From Haematococcus lacustris (lineage: Eukaryota > Chlorophyta > Chlorophyceae > Chlamydomonadales > Haematococcaceae), in assembly GCA_030144725.1 (NCBI GenBank), contig JASKMD010000028.1:655652-719651 (forward strand): a stretch of DNA of 64,000 bases. Reading direction: 5' to 3'. Numbering within the stretch: the stretch's first letter is position 1; the number at the start of each line of letters is the position of its first letter. The notes below the pieces were generated by a model. The model saw only the letters and a program-made list of their open reading frames with translations, had not been told where the DNA came from and ran no database searches. The translations under genes were made by a program, and so were the position numbers. This document shows, in pieces, positions 32,520 to 45,400 of the stretch.

Positions 32520-34400
32520 ATCATATGCACGGGTATCCTTGTGTGTGCCCATACACTGCCTACACTATCCATTGTGCCGCCGGATGCCTTGTACTCAACC
32601 CCACGTGACATCTTTGGCAACCCAACGTGCGTTTTAAACTACGAGTCGTGAGATAGTGGTGATGTTCTTGCGAAATGTTGGATGATGATGACAGCGTACA
32701 TTCCTGTTACAAGACACCTGCCGCATCGCCATGTTGTTCTGGTGGGTAAATGCCTGGTATGGCTGCTTGGCCTTGCCCATCAGCAACTTGGGGATGAAAA
32801 CTGCATGGTGGCAATCATTATTGGCAACTCTGGCAACTCATTACTGGTACTCATTACCAAGCCAACAAAACTTGTCCAACAAGGAACAACATGTTGAACT
32901 GTGGGTAATCTCACTCAGCTACTACAAACAAGTTGTAGCATCCTCGGTCGCACCCTGAATGACTACACTGCCCCCACATCGATGGCATGACATCGAAGGC
33001 TTGTGACAGTTTCCTTCAGATTTTCATTCCAGTGCAGGCTGCCCAGTAGGGTGTGTCCGCTAATGTTAGTTCCGAGCCAAAAGTGGCGTATTAGCTAATT
33101 TCAGCGCTTCCACAGGAGCTTCCGGGAGCTGATATGAGCCAAACGGGAGCTGGTATGAGCTACTACGAGCTTGTACGAGCTAATTAGGAGCTCATACTAG
33201 CTCATATTAGAAACTGATATTAGATGGGGGGGGGAACCACCCTACTGCTCAGGCTCTAGTCGCTGCCATCAGAAATAGCCCGGATTGACGGGACAATGGC
33301 ATACGCATAAGCACATATATCTATATCTATACATCGATATCTGCTTGTTAGCGGGGTGTGCTGGCAAAAAAATAAATAGAATTAACAAACTAACCGGCAG
33401 CGTGCAAAAGGGGAGCCTGAGAAACCAGCGGCAACCGCTCAATGCTCAAACCGCTCAAACCGCTTACTATCGTGAAAGTCTTTCACATTTCCCAAACATT
33501 TCCAAGCCTCATTACGCAAGGTGTCGACCGCGTTGTCACCCTCACTTAGCGCTCTTAAAGACTGCTGCGGAGAAGTTACGATTTCAGTTCATGCTAACAC
33601 ACAGGATGTGTTGAACTCCAAACACACTGTATGCTGACACGTGCAGTACTGTGAAAGCCTTGTGAATATTGCAAAGAATTGTGTGTCAGCAGTGTCTACA
33701 CCTAGCCACCAACAATACATCAGAAAGGAATGGCTAACAAACCTACTCAATCAACTACCTATGCATGGGGCACATACATGCACAAGCAGGATTAGCTACC
33801 ATGCAAACCAGAATCCGTGTCATCAGGGTTGCCATGTGAGATACCAGGTCATCTGCCTAGTGGCCGGTGTTCGTGACGTGGGCCATGCATGCGGCTGCAG
33901 CTCTACAGCTAAATCTCAGACAAGCATGTCACCTCCTCTCCTACAGCCTTCCAACTTTGGTCGCACTGCTTCAGCCCCCCCTGCCCTGTGCTGGATACTG
34001 TTTGATACTCTAGACTGTAATAAGCTCTGCCTTGCCCTGCCCTGCCCCAGTGCCCAACTGGCTCATGCCCTTAGCAGCTCCTTCTGGCTGTCGAACCTTC
34101 CCAATCTTCACATTCCCCAACCCCACTTCACTCACACTCTGTTAACGACAGCTATGGACATGGTGACAACATTTAAAAGTACAGCTAGGTCATTGATACG
34201 CTCACACTTATGGGGTGATGCACATGCCCATCACACCCTCATTACACCCAATAACGTCACCACACACAATGTGGTCATCATCTTGACAAGCAAACGCTGG
34301 TGCCAGTGTCAGGTGAAGGGGTGCAAGGGCTGTGGTTGGTGCTTGTGGCACGGAGCCTGCACCTGCACAGATAGGCCGCCGATGGTAATGATGATGCAGA
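32520..34400. other. Gene-poor interval
   Basis: No supported gene. A plus frame at 33,641-34,411 is long but histidine/cysteine-rich and repetitive in style, with no motif, and is probably fortuitous. A 'gagct' periodic repeat is at 33,108-33,215. Confidence 0.5.
33108..33215. repeat. Degenerate ~20-bp repeat with GAGCT every ~10 bp
   Basis: Units such as 'gggagctgatatgagcc', 'gggagctggtatgagct' and 'acgagcttgtacgagct' follow each other, then an inverted 'ggagctcatactagctc'. Several local palindromes result. Confidence 0.75.
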
Positions 34401-34402
34401 GC

Positions 34403-34669
34403 TCACAATGAATGAGAGAGTGGGCAATAGGGCAGAGTGTGGGTGAGAAACACGCCGCTGGCCCTGTCCGCCACATTTGCCTTGAGCTTGATCAGCATGA
34501 CCCAGCAGGCCCCTAGCGTGCCAATCAGGAGCAAGCCACCCACTAACCGCCACTCACTAAGGAATGGGAGCTGACGCATGGAGCTGACGCTGCATTGCAT
34601 GGCGGCATAGGGAGCTGCATGCAATCTGTACAGCTGTGCTCTGTAGCCTGACCATACGCAGCAACACAC
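34403..34669 (-). CDS. Possible membrane-spanning exon
   Basis: The minus strand encodes QLPFLSEWRLVGG, a hydrophobic run (LLLIGTLGACWVMLI) and KLKANVADRASG, typical of one membrane helix with a basic cytosolic flank. The core (LGACWVMLIKLK) is the source or a copy of the dispersed repeat at 28,805 and 31,199. No neighbouring exons were found, so it may be an orphan exon or fragment. Confidence 0.3.
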   Translation of the reverse strand: MCCCVWSGYRAQLYRLHAAPYAAMQCSVSSMRQLPFLSEWRLVGGLLLIGTLGACWVMLIKLKANVADRASGVFLTHTLPYCPLSHSL

Positions 34670-34839
34670 CCCGTCTCATTCAGCTACCTCACACCTCAAC
34701 ACACCCCATCTCACTCTGGTGCCTCACACTTTGACACACCTCTCGACACCATCTTGACAAAGACGCATCCTGCCGGCTGGCTGGCTGGCTGTTCGCACTG
34801 GCCTTGCCACTCCCTTGATGGCAGGCTGCATCAGTAGAG

Positions 34840-35280
34840 CAAGACGGCAGGGACCCCAGCGCCCCCGACCCAAGCAGGGACCTAAAGCAGGGACCTAAAG
34901 CAGGCTGCATCAGTAAAGCAGGGACCCCAGCGCCCCCAGGCTGCCATAAGACAGTGACAGCCCTGATGCTGGTGCAGGGGGAGGCTAGGGTGGAGCTGCA
35001 AGGAAGCTAGCAGGAAGGTGGCAGAGAGGGGTACCTTGGACACTGGTTCAGCTGAGAGCCCCACTGGTTCAGCTGGTCAGCTCAGGCCAGCTCAGGTCAC
35101 ATGGTCACATGGTGCTAGCAGGAAGGCGACAGTGAGTGGTACCTTGGATACCCCTTCAAACCTCACTGACACAGCTGCCAGCTCAGGCCAGTCATGGTGC
35201 CAGGCCAGTCATGGTCACATGGTCACATGGTGCCAGGCCAGTCATGGTCACACAGGCCAGTCATGGTCACATGGTCACAT
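34840..35280. repeat. Cluster of short tandem duplications 3' of the 48-35 kb gene
   Basis: 'agcagggacccca' and 'cagcgccccc' blocks recur at 34,850-34,940; 'gctagcaggaaggygrcag' recurs at about 35,006 and 35,115; 'ggccagtcatggtcacatgg' units repeat at 35,188-35,280. Probably 3' untranslated or downstream sequence. Confidence 0.7.
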
Positions 35281-35282
35281 GG

Positions 35283-37493
35283 TCACATGGTGCCAGGCCA
35301 GCGCCTCCACCAGTCAATTGGCGGGCCCAGCACCGCCGCCTCCTCCTCCTCCTCCCCCTCCTCCTCCCCCTTGCGCCCCCGGACCCCTGCCTCCTGCCCC
35401 GACTCCCAATGAGCCATCACCGGGCTGGAGGACTGGCTGGAGTAGGGACCCCAACTGCCTCCCCCCACACCCCCCACCCACCCGCTGCTGCTGCTGCTGC
35501 TGACGCCTGGCAAGCCGCCAGCAGGGGGCGAGGGGCCAGCAGGCGGTGCGGGGACTGGAGGTACAGCCGCCTGCCAGGGCAGGGGGTAGGGGCTGGGCGG
35601 CTGGGGAGCTTGGCCAAAAGAGGCTAGACTGCTGCCAGCGCCTTCCCTGTTGCCATTGCTGCCCCCCATGCCAGGGCCAGGGCCAGAGTCGAGGCTGATG
35701 CCGGGGCCAGGGGTCAGCCAGGGGTGAGCAGCAGCAGGGGGGCTGGGGGGGCCTGGCTTGAGCACCCTTGGCCCCCTGCGCCTGCTGCCCGCCTGCCTGC
35801 TGCTGCCTCCCCCTGAGGGACCATTCTCAGCGGGGTCCTCCCCTGAGCTGTTTTGCCAGGCTGAGCTGCTTTGCTGCATGGCAGGGTGTGAGAGGTGGGG
35901 CTGGGTGGCAGAGGGGAGGTGGGGCTTCTCAGAGTAGATGGCGCCTGTGGTGGCAAAGGGGCTGGGGGGGAGGCTGGGGGGGGAAGCAGCAGCAGCAGCA
36001 GCGGCGGAGGTGGTTGAGAAGGATGGGGGGGAGGCCTGGCTGTTGAAGGCCCCAGCGTTGCTGGCTTGCCACTGCTGGCCAGGCATCATGCCGGGGCTGC
36101 TGCTGGCTGGGGACTGAGGCGGGTAGGGAGGGGGGCTGCTGGGCTGCCAGGCAGTGGGGGGGATGTCAGGGACAGGGGTGGTGCCAGGGGGCGCCCCCAG
36201 CTCAGCCAGCAGCACCTGCACACCCAGGGCAGTGGGCAGTCAGGGGTAGGGTTAGTGGCCTGTGTGACGGGGTTAGGGTGAGGGTTAGGGTTAGGGGTAG
36301 GGAGGGGGTTAGGGAGTTGCAGAAAGCCAGGGAAAAGAGAGGGGAGGAGGGGTAGACAAGGCACGAGGGGGAAGCCTGAAGACTGGAAGTCGCATGCCCT
36401 GGCGACCATGTGATTCATGGTGCTTTCCTAGTGTGCTTGCAGAGTAGGTCCTAGAGGTGAGCAGGTCCTAGTGTGACAGTAGGTCCGGTGTGAGGGTCAC
36501 CTGGGCAAGCATATGTGGCAGGCAGCGTGCTAGATGCATGGTTGCATGGGGGGATGGCCACCTGCACCTGGATGCATCACCTGACCCCTTGTGAGGCAGG
36601 CAGTGTGATGTGTGTGACGGGTGGATGGCTTGCCACCATCTTGGCCGCTAGCTGCCCCACCACCCACCCCCCAATGAGCCTACTAACCTGTGCATGTGTG
36701 TTGGCTGCCTAGCCATAAGCCCCCCCGCCCACACCACCCCCACACTCCTCATTCTCTCCACTGCCCTACCTTACCCCCCCCCCCACACCGCCCCGGCACA
36801 GGCCCCCCAAACCACCCCCAGGCCATGCCACCCTTCCCCAGGGCCTCAAACCTCCCCCACCCCCCTCCCCCTCCCCTACCCACCTGCCCTGGTTGTTGGC
36901 CCCCTGTGGCTGCTGTCAACACGTTCACAGGCCCCCCCGCGCCCCCTGCACTGCCCACCCCCCCACTGCTGCCGCCACTGCCAGCGGGTGCAGAGCTGGG
37001 CCATACTGGCCAGCCTGCGGAGAAGAAGGGCAGGGCCAGGCTGGGGCCTGGGCTGGGTGTGGGGGGGCTGAGGGTGGCGCTGTACTGCCCCTCCATCTGC
37101 TCCAGCTTCACGCGGTACTCCTCAAAGTTGGGCAGTGGCCCGTACCTGCCGGCAGCGGGCAGCAGTGGCAGCAGCTGTGACTCCGCGTGACAGCAGCTTG
37201 CAAGCAGCAGCGGGGCAGGGGCAGGGGCAGTGGCAGGAGCAGTGGCCAGAGCAGCAGCAGCGGCAGAGCCAGAGCAGTGGCAGTGAAAGCAGCAGCAGTG
37301 GCAGGAGGCCCCCACACCCCAGGCATCTGCCATGTGGTCACACCACCACAGGCCTGGGTCACACGTTGTCCCCTTGACTCACTTGACGGGAGCCAGCCGC
37401 ACGCGCCTGTTGGCCGGCACTCTCACAAACTGCACGCACAGCCACGTCAGGGCAGGATCATCCTCACAGCAGCGGCAGCTTGCATGTCAGCGT

Positions 37494-37558
<65 letters not shown>

Positions 37559-40500
37559 CCACCACCACCACCACCATGCCATCATGGCGGATGCATGCAG
37601 CATGGCGGCTGCATGCAGCTGGCCCAGCTGCTTCAGCCCAACCCTGGCGTGAGGTAGAGTCATCCTGGACATGCTAGCTGGGTGCCAGCTGCAACACCAA
37701 CGTGCGACTGCTGGTTGTAGCAGTACGCTGTGCTCAGGGGTTGAACTCAAGGGTTGAAGACACAGGTGATGATCAGATGAACGTTTCACTCCTGTCGTGT
37801 GCTGTTGCCCAACAGTGGGAGGGTAGCAAGGGCATGCCCCGAGACTACTCTCCTCTCTTGATGCGTGCCCCCCTTTCTTTCTTTGTTGTGTGCCAGATGT
37901 GGTTCCTAGCGCTGGACAATACTAACACTGACACAAAGCACACATGGACGTGCTGGCTGTACTCTTACTCCCACTCCTACTCCTGCGCTGTGCTCTGCAC
38001 TGTGGCTGAGCTGGCTGTACTCCTACAGTGTCTGAGCTGTACTCCTACAGTGTGCTGGCTGTACTCCTACAGTGTCTGAGCTGTACTCCTACAGTGTGCT
38101 GGCTGTACTCCTACAGTGTCTGAGCTGTACTCCTACAGTGTGCTGGCTGTACTCCTACAGTGTGCTGGCTGTACTCCTACAGTGTGCTGGCTGTACTCCT
38201 ACAGTGTGCTGGCTGTACTCCTACAGTGTCTGAGCTGTACTCCTACAGTGTGCTGGCTGTACTCCTACAGTGTGCTGGCTGTACTCCTACAGTGTCTGAG
38301 CTGTACTCCTACAGTGTGCTGGCTGTACTCCTACAGTGTGCTGGCTGTACTCCTACAGTGTGCTGGCTGTACTCCTACAGTGTGCTGGCTGTACTCCTAC
38401 AGTGTCTGAGCTGTACTCCTACAGTGTGCTGGCTGTACTCCTACAGTGTGCTGGCTGTACTCCTACAGTGTGCTGGCTGTACTCCTACAGTGTCTGAGCT
38501 GTACTCCTACAGTGTGCTGGCTGTACTCCTACAGTGTGCTGGCTGTACTCCTACAGTGTCTGAGCTGTACTCCTACAGTGTGCTGGCTGTACTCCTACAG
38601 TGTGCTGGCTGTACTCCTACAGTGTGCTGGCTGTACTCCTACAGTGTGCTGGCTGTACTCCTACAGTGTGCTGGCTGTACTCCTACAGTGTCTGAGCTGT
38701 ACTCCTACAGTGTGCTGGCTGTACTCCTACAGTGTGCTGGCTGTACTCCTACAGTGTGCTGGCTGTACTCCTACAGTGTGCTGGCTGTACTCCTACAGTG
38801 TCTGAGCTGTACTCCTACAGTGTGCTGGCTGTACTCCTACAGTGTGCTGGCTGTACTCCTACAGTGTGCTGGCTGTACTCCTACAGTGTCTGAGCTGTAC
38901 TCCTACAGTGTGCTGGCTGTACTCCTACAGTGTGCTGGCTGTACTCCTACAGTGTCTGAGCTGTACTCCTACAGTGTGCTGGCTGTACTCCTACAGTGTC
39001 TGAGCTGTACTCCTACAGTGTGCTGGCTGTACTCCTACAGTGTCTGAGCTGTACTCCTACAGTGTGCTGGCTGTACTCCTACAGTGTGCTGGCTGTACTC
39101 CTACAGTGTGCTGGCTGTACTCCTACAGTGTGCTGGCTGTACTCCTACAGTGTCTGAGCTGTACTCCTACAGTGTGCTGGCTGTACTCCTACAGTGTCTG
39201 AGCTGTACTCCTACAGTGTGCTGGCTGTACTCCTACAGTGTGCTGGCTGTACTCCTACAGTGTGCTGGCTGTACTCCTACAGTGTGCTGGCTGTACTCCT
39301 ACAGTGTCTGAGCTGTACTCCTACAGTGTGCTGGCTGTACTCCTACAGTGTGCTGGCTGTACTCCTACAGTGTGCTGGCTGTACTCCTACAGTGTGCTGG
39401 CTGTACTCCTACAGTGTGCTGGCTGTACTCCTACAGTGTCTGAGCTGTACTCCTACAGTGTGCTGGCTGTACTCCTACAGTGTGCTGGCTGTACTCCTAC
39501 AGTGTGCTGGCTGTACTCCTACAGTGTGCTGGCTGTACTCCTACAGTGTCTGAGCTGTACTCCTACAGTGTGCTGGCTGTACTCCTACAGTGTGCTGGCT
39601 GTACTCCTACAGTGTGCTGGCTGTACTCCTACAGTGTCTGAGCTGTACTCCTACAGTGTGCTGGCTGTACTCCTACAGTGTCTGAGCTGTACTCCTACAG
39701 TGTGCTGGCTGTACTCCTACAGTGTCTGAGCTGTACTCCTACAGTGTGCTGGCTGTACTCCTACAGTGTGCTGGCTGTACTCCTACAGTGTGCTGGCTGT
39801 ACTCCTACAGTGTGCTGGCTGTACTCCTACAGTGTCTGAGCTGTACTCCTACAGTGTGCTGGCTGTACTCCTACAGTGTCTGAGCTGTACTCCTACAGTG
39901 TGCTGGCTGTACTCCTACAGTGTGCTGGCTGTACTCCTACAGTGTGCTGGCTGTACTCCTACAGTGTGCTGGCTGTACTCCTACAGTGTCTGAGCTGTAC
40001 TCCTACAGTGTGCTGGCTGTACTCCTACAGTGTGCTGGCTGTACTCCTACAGTGTGCTGGCTGTACTCCTACAGTGTGCTGGCTGTACTCCTACAGTGTG
40101 CTGGCTGTACTCCTACAGTGTCTGAGCTGTACTCCTACAGTGTGCTGGCTGTACTCCTACAGTGTGCTGGCTGTACTCCTACAGTGTGCTGGCTGTACTC
40201 CTACAGTGTGCTGGCTGTACTCCTACAGTGTCTGAGCTGTACTCCTACAGTGTGCTGGCTGTACTCCTACAGTGTCTGAGCTGTACTCCTACAGTGTGCT
40301 GGCTGTACTCCTACAGTGTGCTGGCTGTACTCCTACAGTGTGCTGGCTGTACTCCTACAGTGTGCTGGCTGTACTCCTACAGTGTCTGAGCTGTACTCCT
40401 ACAGTGTGCTGGCTGTACTCCTACAGTGTCTGAGCTGTACTCCTACAGTGTGCTGGCTGTACTCCTACAGTGTGCTGGCTGTACTCCTACAGTGTGCTGG

Positions 40501-42436
40501 CTGTACTCCTACAGTGTGCTGGCTGTACTCCTACAGTGTCTGAGCTGTACTCCTACAGTGTGCTGGCTGTACTCCTACAGTGTGCTGGCTGTACTCCTAC
40601 AGTGTGCTGGCTGTACTCCTACAGTGTGCTGGCTGTACTCCTACAGTGTGCTGGCTGTACTCCTACAGTGTCTGAGCTGTACTCCTACAGTGTGCTGGCT
40701 GTACTCCTACAGTGTGCTGGCTGTACTCCTACAGTGTCTGAGCTGTACTCCTACAGTGTGCTGGCTGTACTCCTACAGTGTGCTGGCTGTACTCCTACAG
40801 TGTGCTGGCTGTACTCCTACAGTGTGCTGGCTGTACTCCTACAGTGTGCTGGCTGTACTCCTACAGTGTCTGAGCTGTACTCCTACAGTGTGCTGGCTGT
40901 ACTCCTACAGTGTGCTGGCTGTACTCCTACAGTGTGCTGGCTGTACTCCTACAGTGTGCTGGCTGTACTCCTACAGTGTGCTGGCTGTACTCCTACAGTG
41001 TGCTGGCTGTACTCCTACAGTGTGCTGGCTGTACTCCTACAGTGTGCTGGCTGTACTCCTACAGTGTCTGAGCTGTACTCCTACAGTGTGCTGGCTGTAC
41101 TCCTACAGTGTGCTGGCTGTACTCCTACAGTGTCTGAGCTGTACTCCTACAGTGTGCTGGCTGTACTCCTACAGTGTGCTGGCTGTACTCCTACAGTGTC
41201 TGAGCTGTACTCCTACAGTGTGCTGGCTGTACTCCTACAGTGTGCTGGCTGTACTCCTACAGTGTCTGAGCTGTACTCCTACAGTGTGCTGGCTGTACTC
41301 CTACAGTGTGCTGGCTGTACTCCTACAGTGTCTGAGCTGTACTCCTACAGTGTGCTGGCTGTACTCCTACAGTGTGCTGGCTGTACTCCTACAGTGTGCT
41401 GGCTGTACTCCTACAGTGTGCTGGCTGTACTCCTACAGTGTCTGAGCTGTACTCCTACAGTGTGCTGGCTGTACTCCTACAGTGTGCTGGCTGTACTCCT
41501 ACAGTGTGCTGGCTGTACTCCTACAGTGTGCTGGCTGTACTCCTACAGTGTCTGAGCTGTACTCCTACAGTGTGCTGGCTGTACTCCTACAGTGTGCTGG
41601 CTGTACTCCTACAGTGTGCTGGCTGTACTCCTACAGTGTCTGAGCTGTACTCCTACAGTGTGCTGGCTGTACTCCTACAGTGTGCTGGCTGTACTCCTAC
41701 AGTGTCTGAGCTGTACTCCTACAGTGTGCTGGCTGTACTCCTACAGTGTCTGAGCTGTACTCCTACAGTGTGCTGGCTGTACTCCTACAGTGTCTGAGCT
41801 GTACTCCTACAGTGTGCTGGCTGTACTCCTACAGTGTGCTGGCTGTACTCCTACAGTGTCTGAGCTGTACTCCTACAGTGTCTGAGCTGTGGCTGAGCTG
41901 AGACTTGGCTGCGAGGCACTGACACTGCACAGATGGGTGTTCCAATGCTTGGCTAGCCACCCACGCTGTCCTCGTGCCATGGCATGAACGGGACATGACA
42001 CCATGACATGTGTGCATTGTCAATGAGACAACAGCAGGCAGACATCAGGTGGGCGTCAGCTGCTGGGCAGACAGAGGTTCCTGACATGTGTCTTCATCAG
42101 CAGCCAATGGTGGATCAGCAGATGAACAGCAGATGGTGGATCCTGACATGTGTCCTCATGGGCGGGAACGATAGCTGGCAGACATTCAGTCAGCTCAGGT
42201 ACTCAGTAGTCAGGTGGTGGTCAGGCGGGTGCTGGTCCACACAGCAGCTGCTGCCCTGAGCACACCTCCTCCCACAACCCCCCGGGGATGAGGTGAGGTG
42301 TGACCAGCCTCACGTTTGGGTCCAGCAAGTCGATGGTGTCCACCAGCAGCTGCTGCAGCAGCAGCAGCCGCGTCCAGCGGTTGATGGGGAAGGCGGGCTG
42401 GCCCTGCCACCTGCAGCCAGCCAGCGCACCGGTGTC

Positions 42437-42468
<32 letters not shown>

Positions 42469-45400
42469 CCCCCCCGCTCCTTTTCCATCACTCTCTGCCT
42501 CTTCCTGCTGCTGCTGTTCCTGCCCAGGCCCTGTTGCTGCCCTCCTCGCTGCTGCTGCTGCTGCTGATGATGATGTTGTGCTGACAGTGAAAGGGAGGGC
42601 AAGGGAAGTGCATAACCTCATTTCCACAATGCTGTCACTCCTGCTGCTGCTGCTGCTGCTGCTGCCGCTCCCACCACTGAGGGTGAGGGTGAGGGCGAGG
42701 GAGCTGCATGGCCTCATAGCACAGCAGGGGTAGGGAGAGATTGCTGCAGCCAGCGCATTCCTGCACCGGAGTCACTGCAGCTGCTGATGCTCCCTGTGAG
42801 GGTGAGGGGGCTGCATGGCCTCATGCTCATCATGCTTTGGCAATCTGGTCATCTGGTGATCCAGGTGGTGCCTGCCCCCACCACCGTGGTGCCCATGATG
42901 CAGGAGGAGGTGGATATAGCGATGCTGCCTGACAGCGATGATGGGCTCAGAAAGGTGTGCAGCCTAGATCAGACTAGGGTTCAGACTATGGACTGTGGAC
43001 CTTTAGGCTTTAGACCTTGAGACTTTGGACCATTAGACTTTGACCAGTATTAAATGCTTTGAACCTATCGGCTGTGGAGCTGAGGCAGCGAGCCAGGGCC
43101 ATGTCAGTTTAGGCTAGAATTTATGAATCTGGGCAAACAAGAAACAGAACAAATGTGGATAGCCATGCAGCTTCTGGTGACTTTAGGAGGGGTGGGGGGA
43201 GCCTGAACAGGACTAGGGTTCAGTCCAGGTAGATGAGGGGCAGTCTACCGGGGCAGGTCACAGGGGGGGGGGGCCAGAGGGGGGCTGAGGGCACCGACTG
43301 CCGAGCTAGGTACCTGATGATGCTGACCAGGTGGTGGAGGTGATGCCGGCTGGCAGCAGGGGGAGGCCGGGGAGGGGGGGGTCACAAGGGGGGGGGGGGC
43401 ACAGCGGCAGCAAAGGGAGGCCAGGGCGGGTCATAAGCCACATGGGCAGCAGAGGGCGGCGGGAGGGGGTCACAGGGGGGGGGGGTCCCACAGGGGGGGC
43501 TGCTGGCACTGACCTGACTCCTGATGAGACCAGCGCCAGCATGTCCTCATACAGCGGTTTGAACCTGTAAGCAGCAGCCCACATCACCTCCGCCACCTGA
43601 TCACCATCATCAGGTACCTCGCTCAGCAGCAACCACCCAACCACCCAACCACCCACACCTGACTACCCTGCTTGGTGAAGGCAGCCCGGGCACCCTCTGC
43701 TGTGCCCACCCCTCTGGCCCCGCCCCTCTCACCAGCCACCTGTTGTGCCCACCCCTCTGGCCCCGCCCCTCCCGCCCCTCTCACCAGCCAGCCAGGTAGG
43801 CGTCCGTCCGCAGCCGGGCGTAGAAGTCGCCATAGGACATGGTGTAGTGGCGGGGCGCCCCCACGGGGGTGGTGACCATCATGGAGCCTATGGCACGCTG
43901 GCCACCGCGGGAAATGCGGAAAGCCTCGCCAGCTGGGCGCATGCTGGCCAACCCTTCCTGTGCATGGCGGGGAGGCAGGGAGGCAGGGAGGCAGGGGAAG
44001 GGAAGTGAGGAGGGTGGGGCAGGGTTAGGTCGGGGGCAACTTGCATAGTTGTGGCTGTGGCAGTGGCAGTGGCATTGCCTGGTCATCAATCAGCCATGGC
44101 TGTACACCACACCCACCTACTTGGTGACTGCAGCATGTCATGACTACCCCTTCCCACTCACCACCACCCACCCACCACCTCCCACCCACCTCTAGGTCAG
44201 TTGAGTCCAGCACTCCAGAGGCAGTCGCAATGCAGGCCTGAGAGGGCAGCGGGGTCCAGGTGCGGGTCAGGCCTTCAGGCGTCACCACCTGCACACAGGG
44301 TGTGAGAGGGAGGGGCACACAGGGTGTGAGAGGGGGGGAGGGAGTGGCGTGGTGGTGGTGGTGGCAGAGGTGAGATGGAGGTGGTGGCGGCGAGGTGAAG
44401 GTGGAGGCTGACGAGGTGGGGTGGGGTGGGGTGGGGTGAGGTGGGGGTTGGGTGGGGAGGGGAGGGGTAGGAACCCCTGTGCCTCACAGACGTGCCCCCT
44501 TAACTTCCCTTCCCTCCACTGTGACCCCCCTGCCAGGGCATGCAGCCTCACAATCCACCATTAGTTTGATCACCTGGCCACCAACCACCAACCACCAGCA
44601 TACCTTGCGGGTTGCATCAAGGACTGCCGCGTCTTTCATGGCTGCAGTGATGGCTGCCGCCAGCGCACCCTCCCCTTGAGCAGCGGCTGTGGCAGCAGCT
44701 GCCGGCCAGCCACCCGGCATTGCAATGCCAGCGCTGCCACTGCTTCCACCGCTGCCAGGGTCATGGCTGCTGCTGCTGCTCAGCACTGACCCCAGGTGGG
44801 GCCCACTGCTGGGGTGACTGGAGCCGTTACTGCCATGGTAGCTGTAAGCTGCAGCCACAGTGCTGCTGGGGGGAGGGAGGGTGTGCTGCAGCTGGCCATT
44901 GGCCTCCGGGGTCGTGATGGGCTGGGCTGGAGGGGCGATGGCTAGGAGCAAGGGGGGCCGGCTGCGGCTGCGGGCGCCTGGGTGGTCACGGCTCTCATCC
45001 CCCTCACTACACCTGCAAGTCACACTTTCACTCAGATTGAGTGCCGGTGTCACACCATAGTTGACCAGGCATGTTGGGGCAGGAGGTACAAGGCCTACAA
45101 GAACCCCCCGGCCCTGCCCCCTCACCCTTGGTCTACCTGACCCTTCCCCACCTCCCCCCTCTTGACTTACCAGACCCACCCTCCCCTCCCCCCTCTGACC
45201 CCTCCCTTCCCTCTCCCCTCTGACACCTCCCTCCCCTCCCCCCTCCGACCCCTCCCTTCCCTTCCCCCTCTGACCCGACCCCCCCCCCTCTGACCCCCCC
45301 CCCCCCCCCTCTGACCCACCAGGCCCTGAGAGCGTCTGAGTGTGCAGCCATGGCGTAGCGGAAGCCCTCCACCAGGCAGTTCAGCGTGTCAGTGCCCTGG

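Noticed and set aside
33641..34411. 256-codon plus-strand frame
   Set aside because: No recognisable motif, unusual His/Cys/Ser content and no splice or family support.
38116..41797. Many long plus-strand frames rich in CWLYSYSVLAVLLQC
   Set aside because: They are the three reading phases of the 22-bp satellite and end wherever a TGA in a type B unit falls in frame; the array is intronic.
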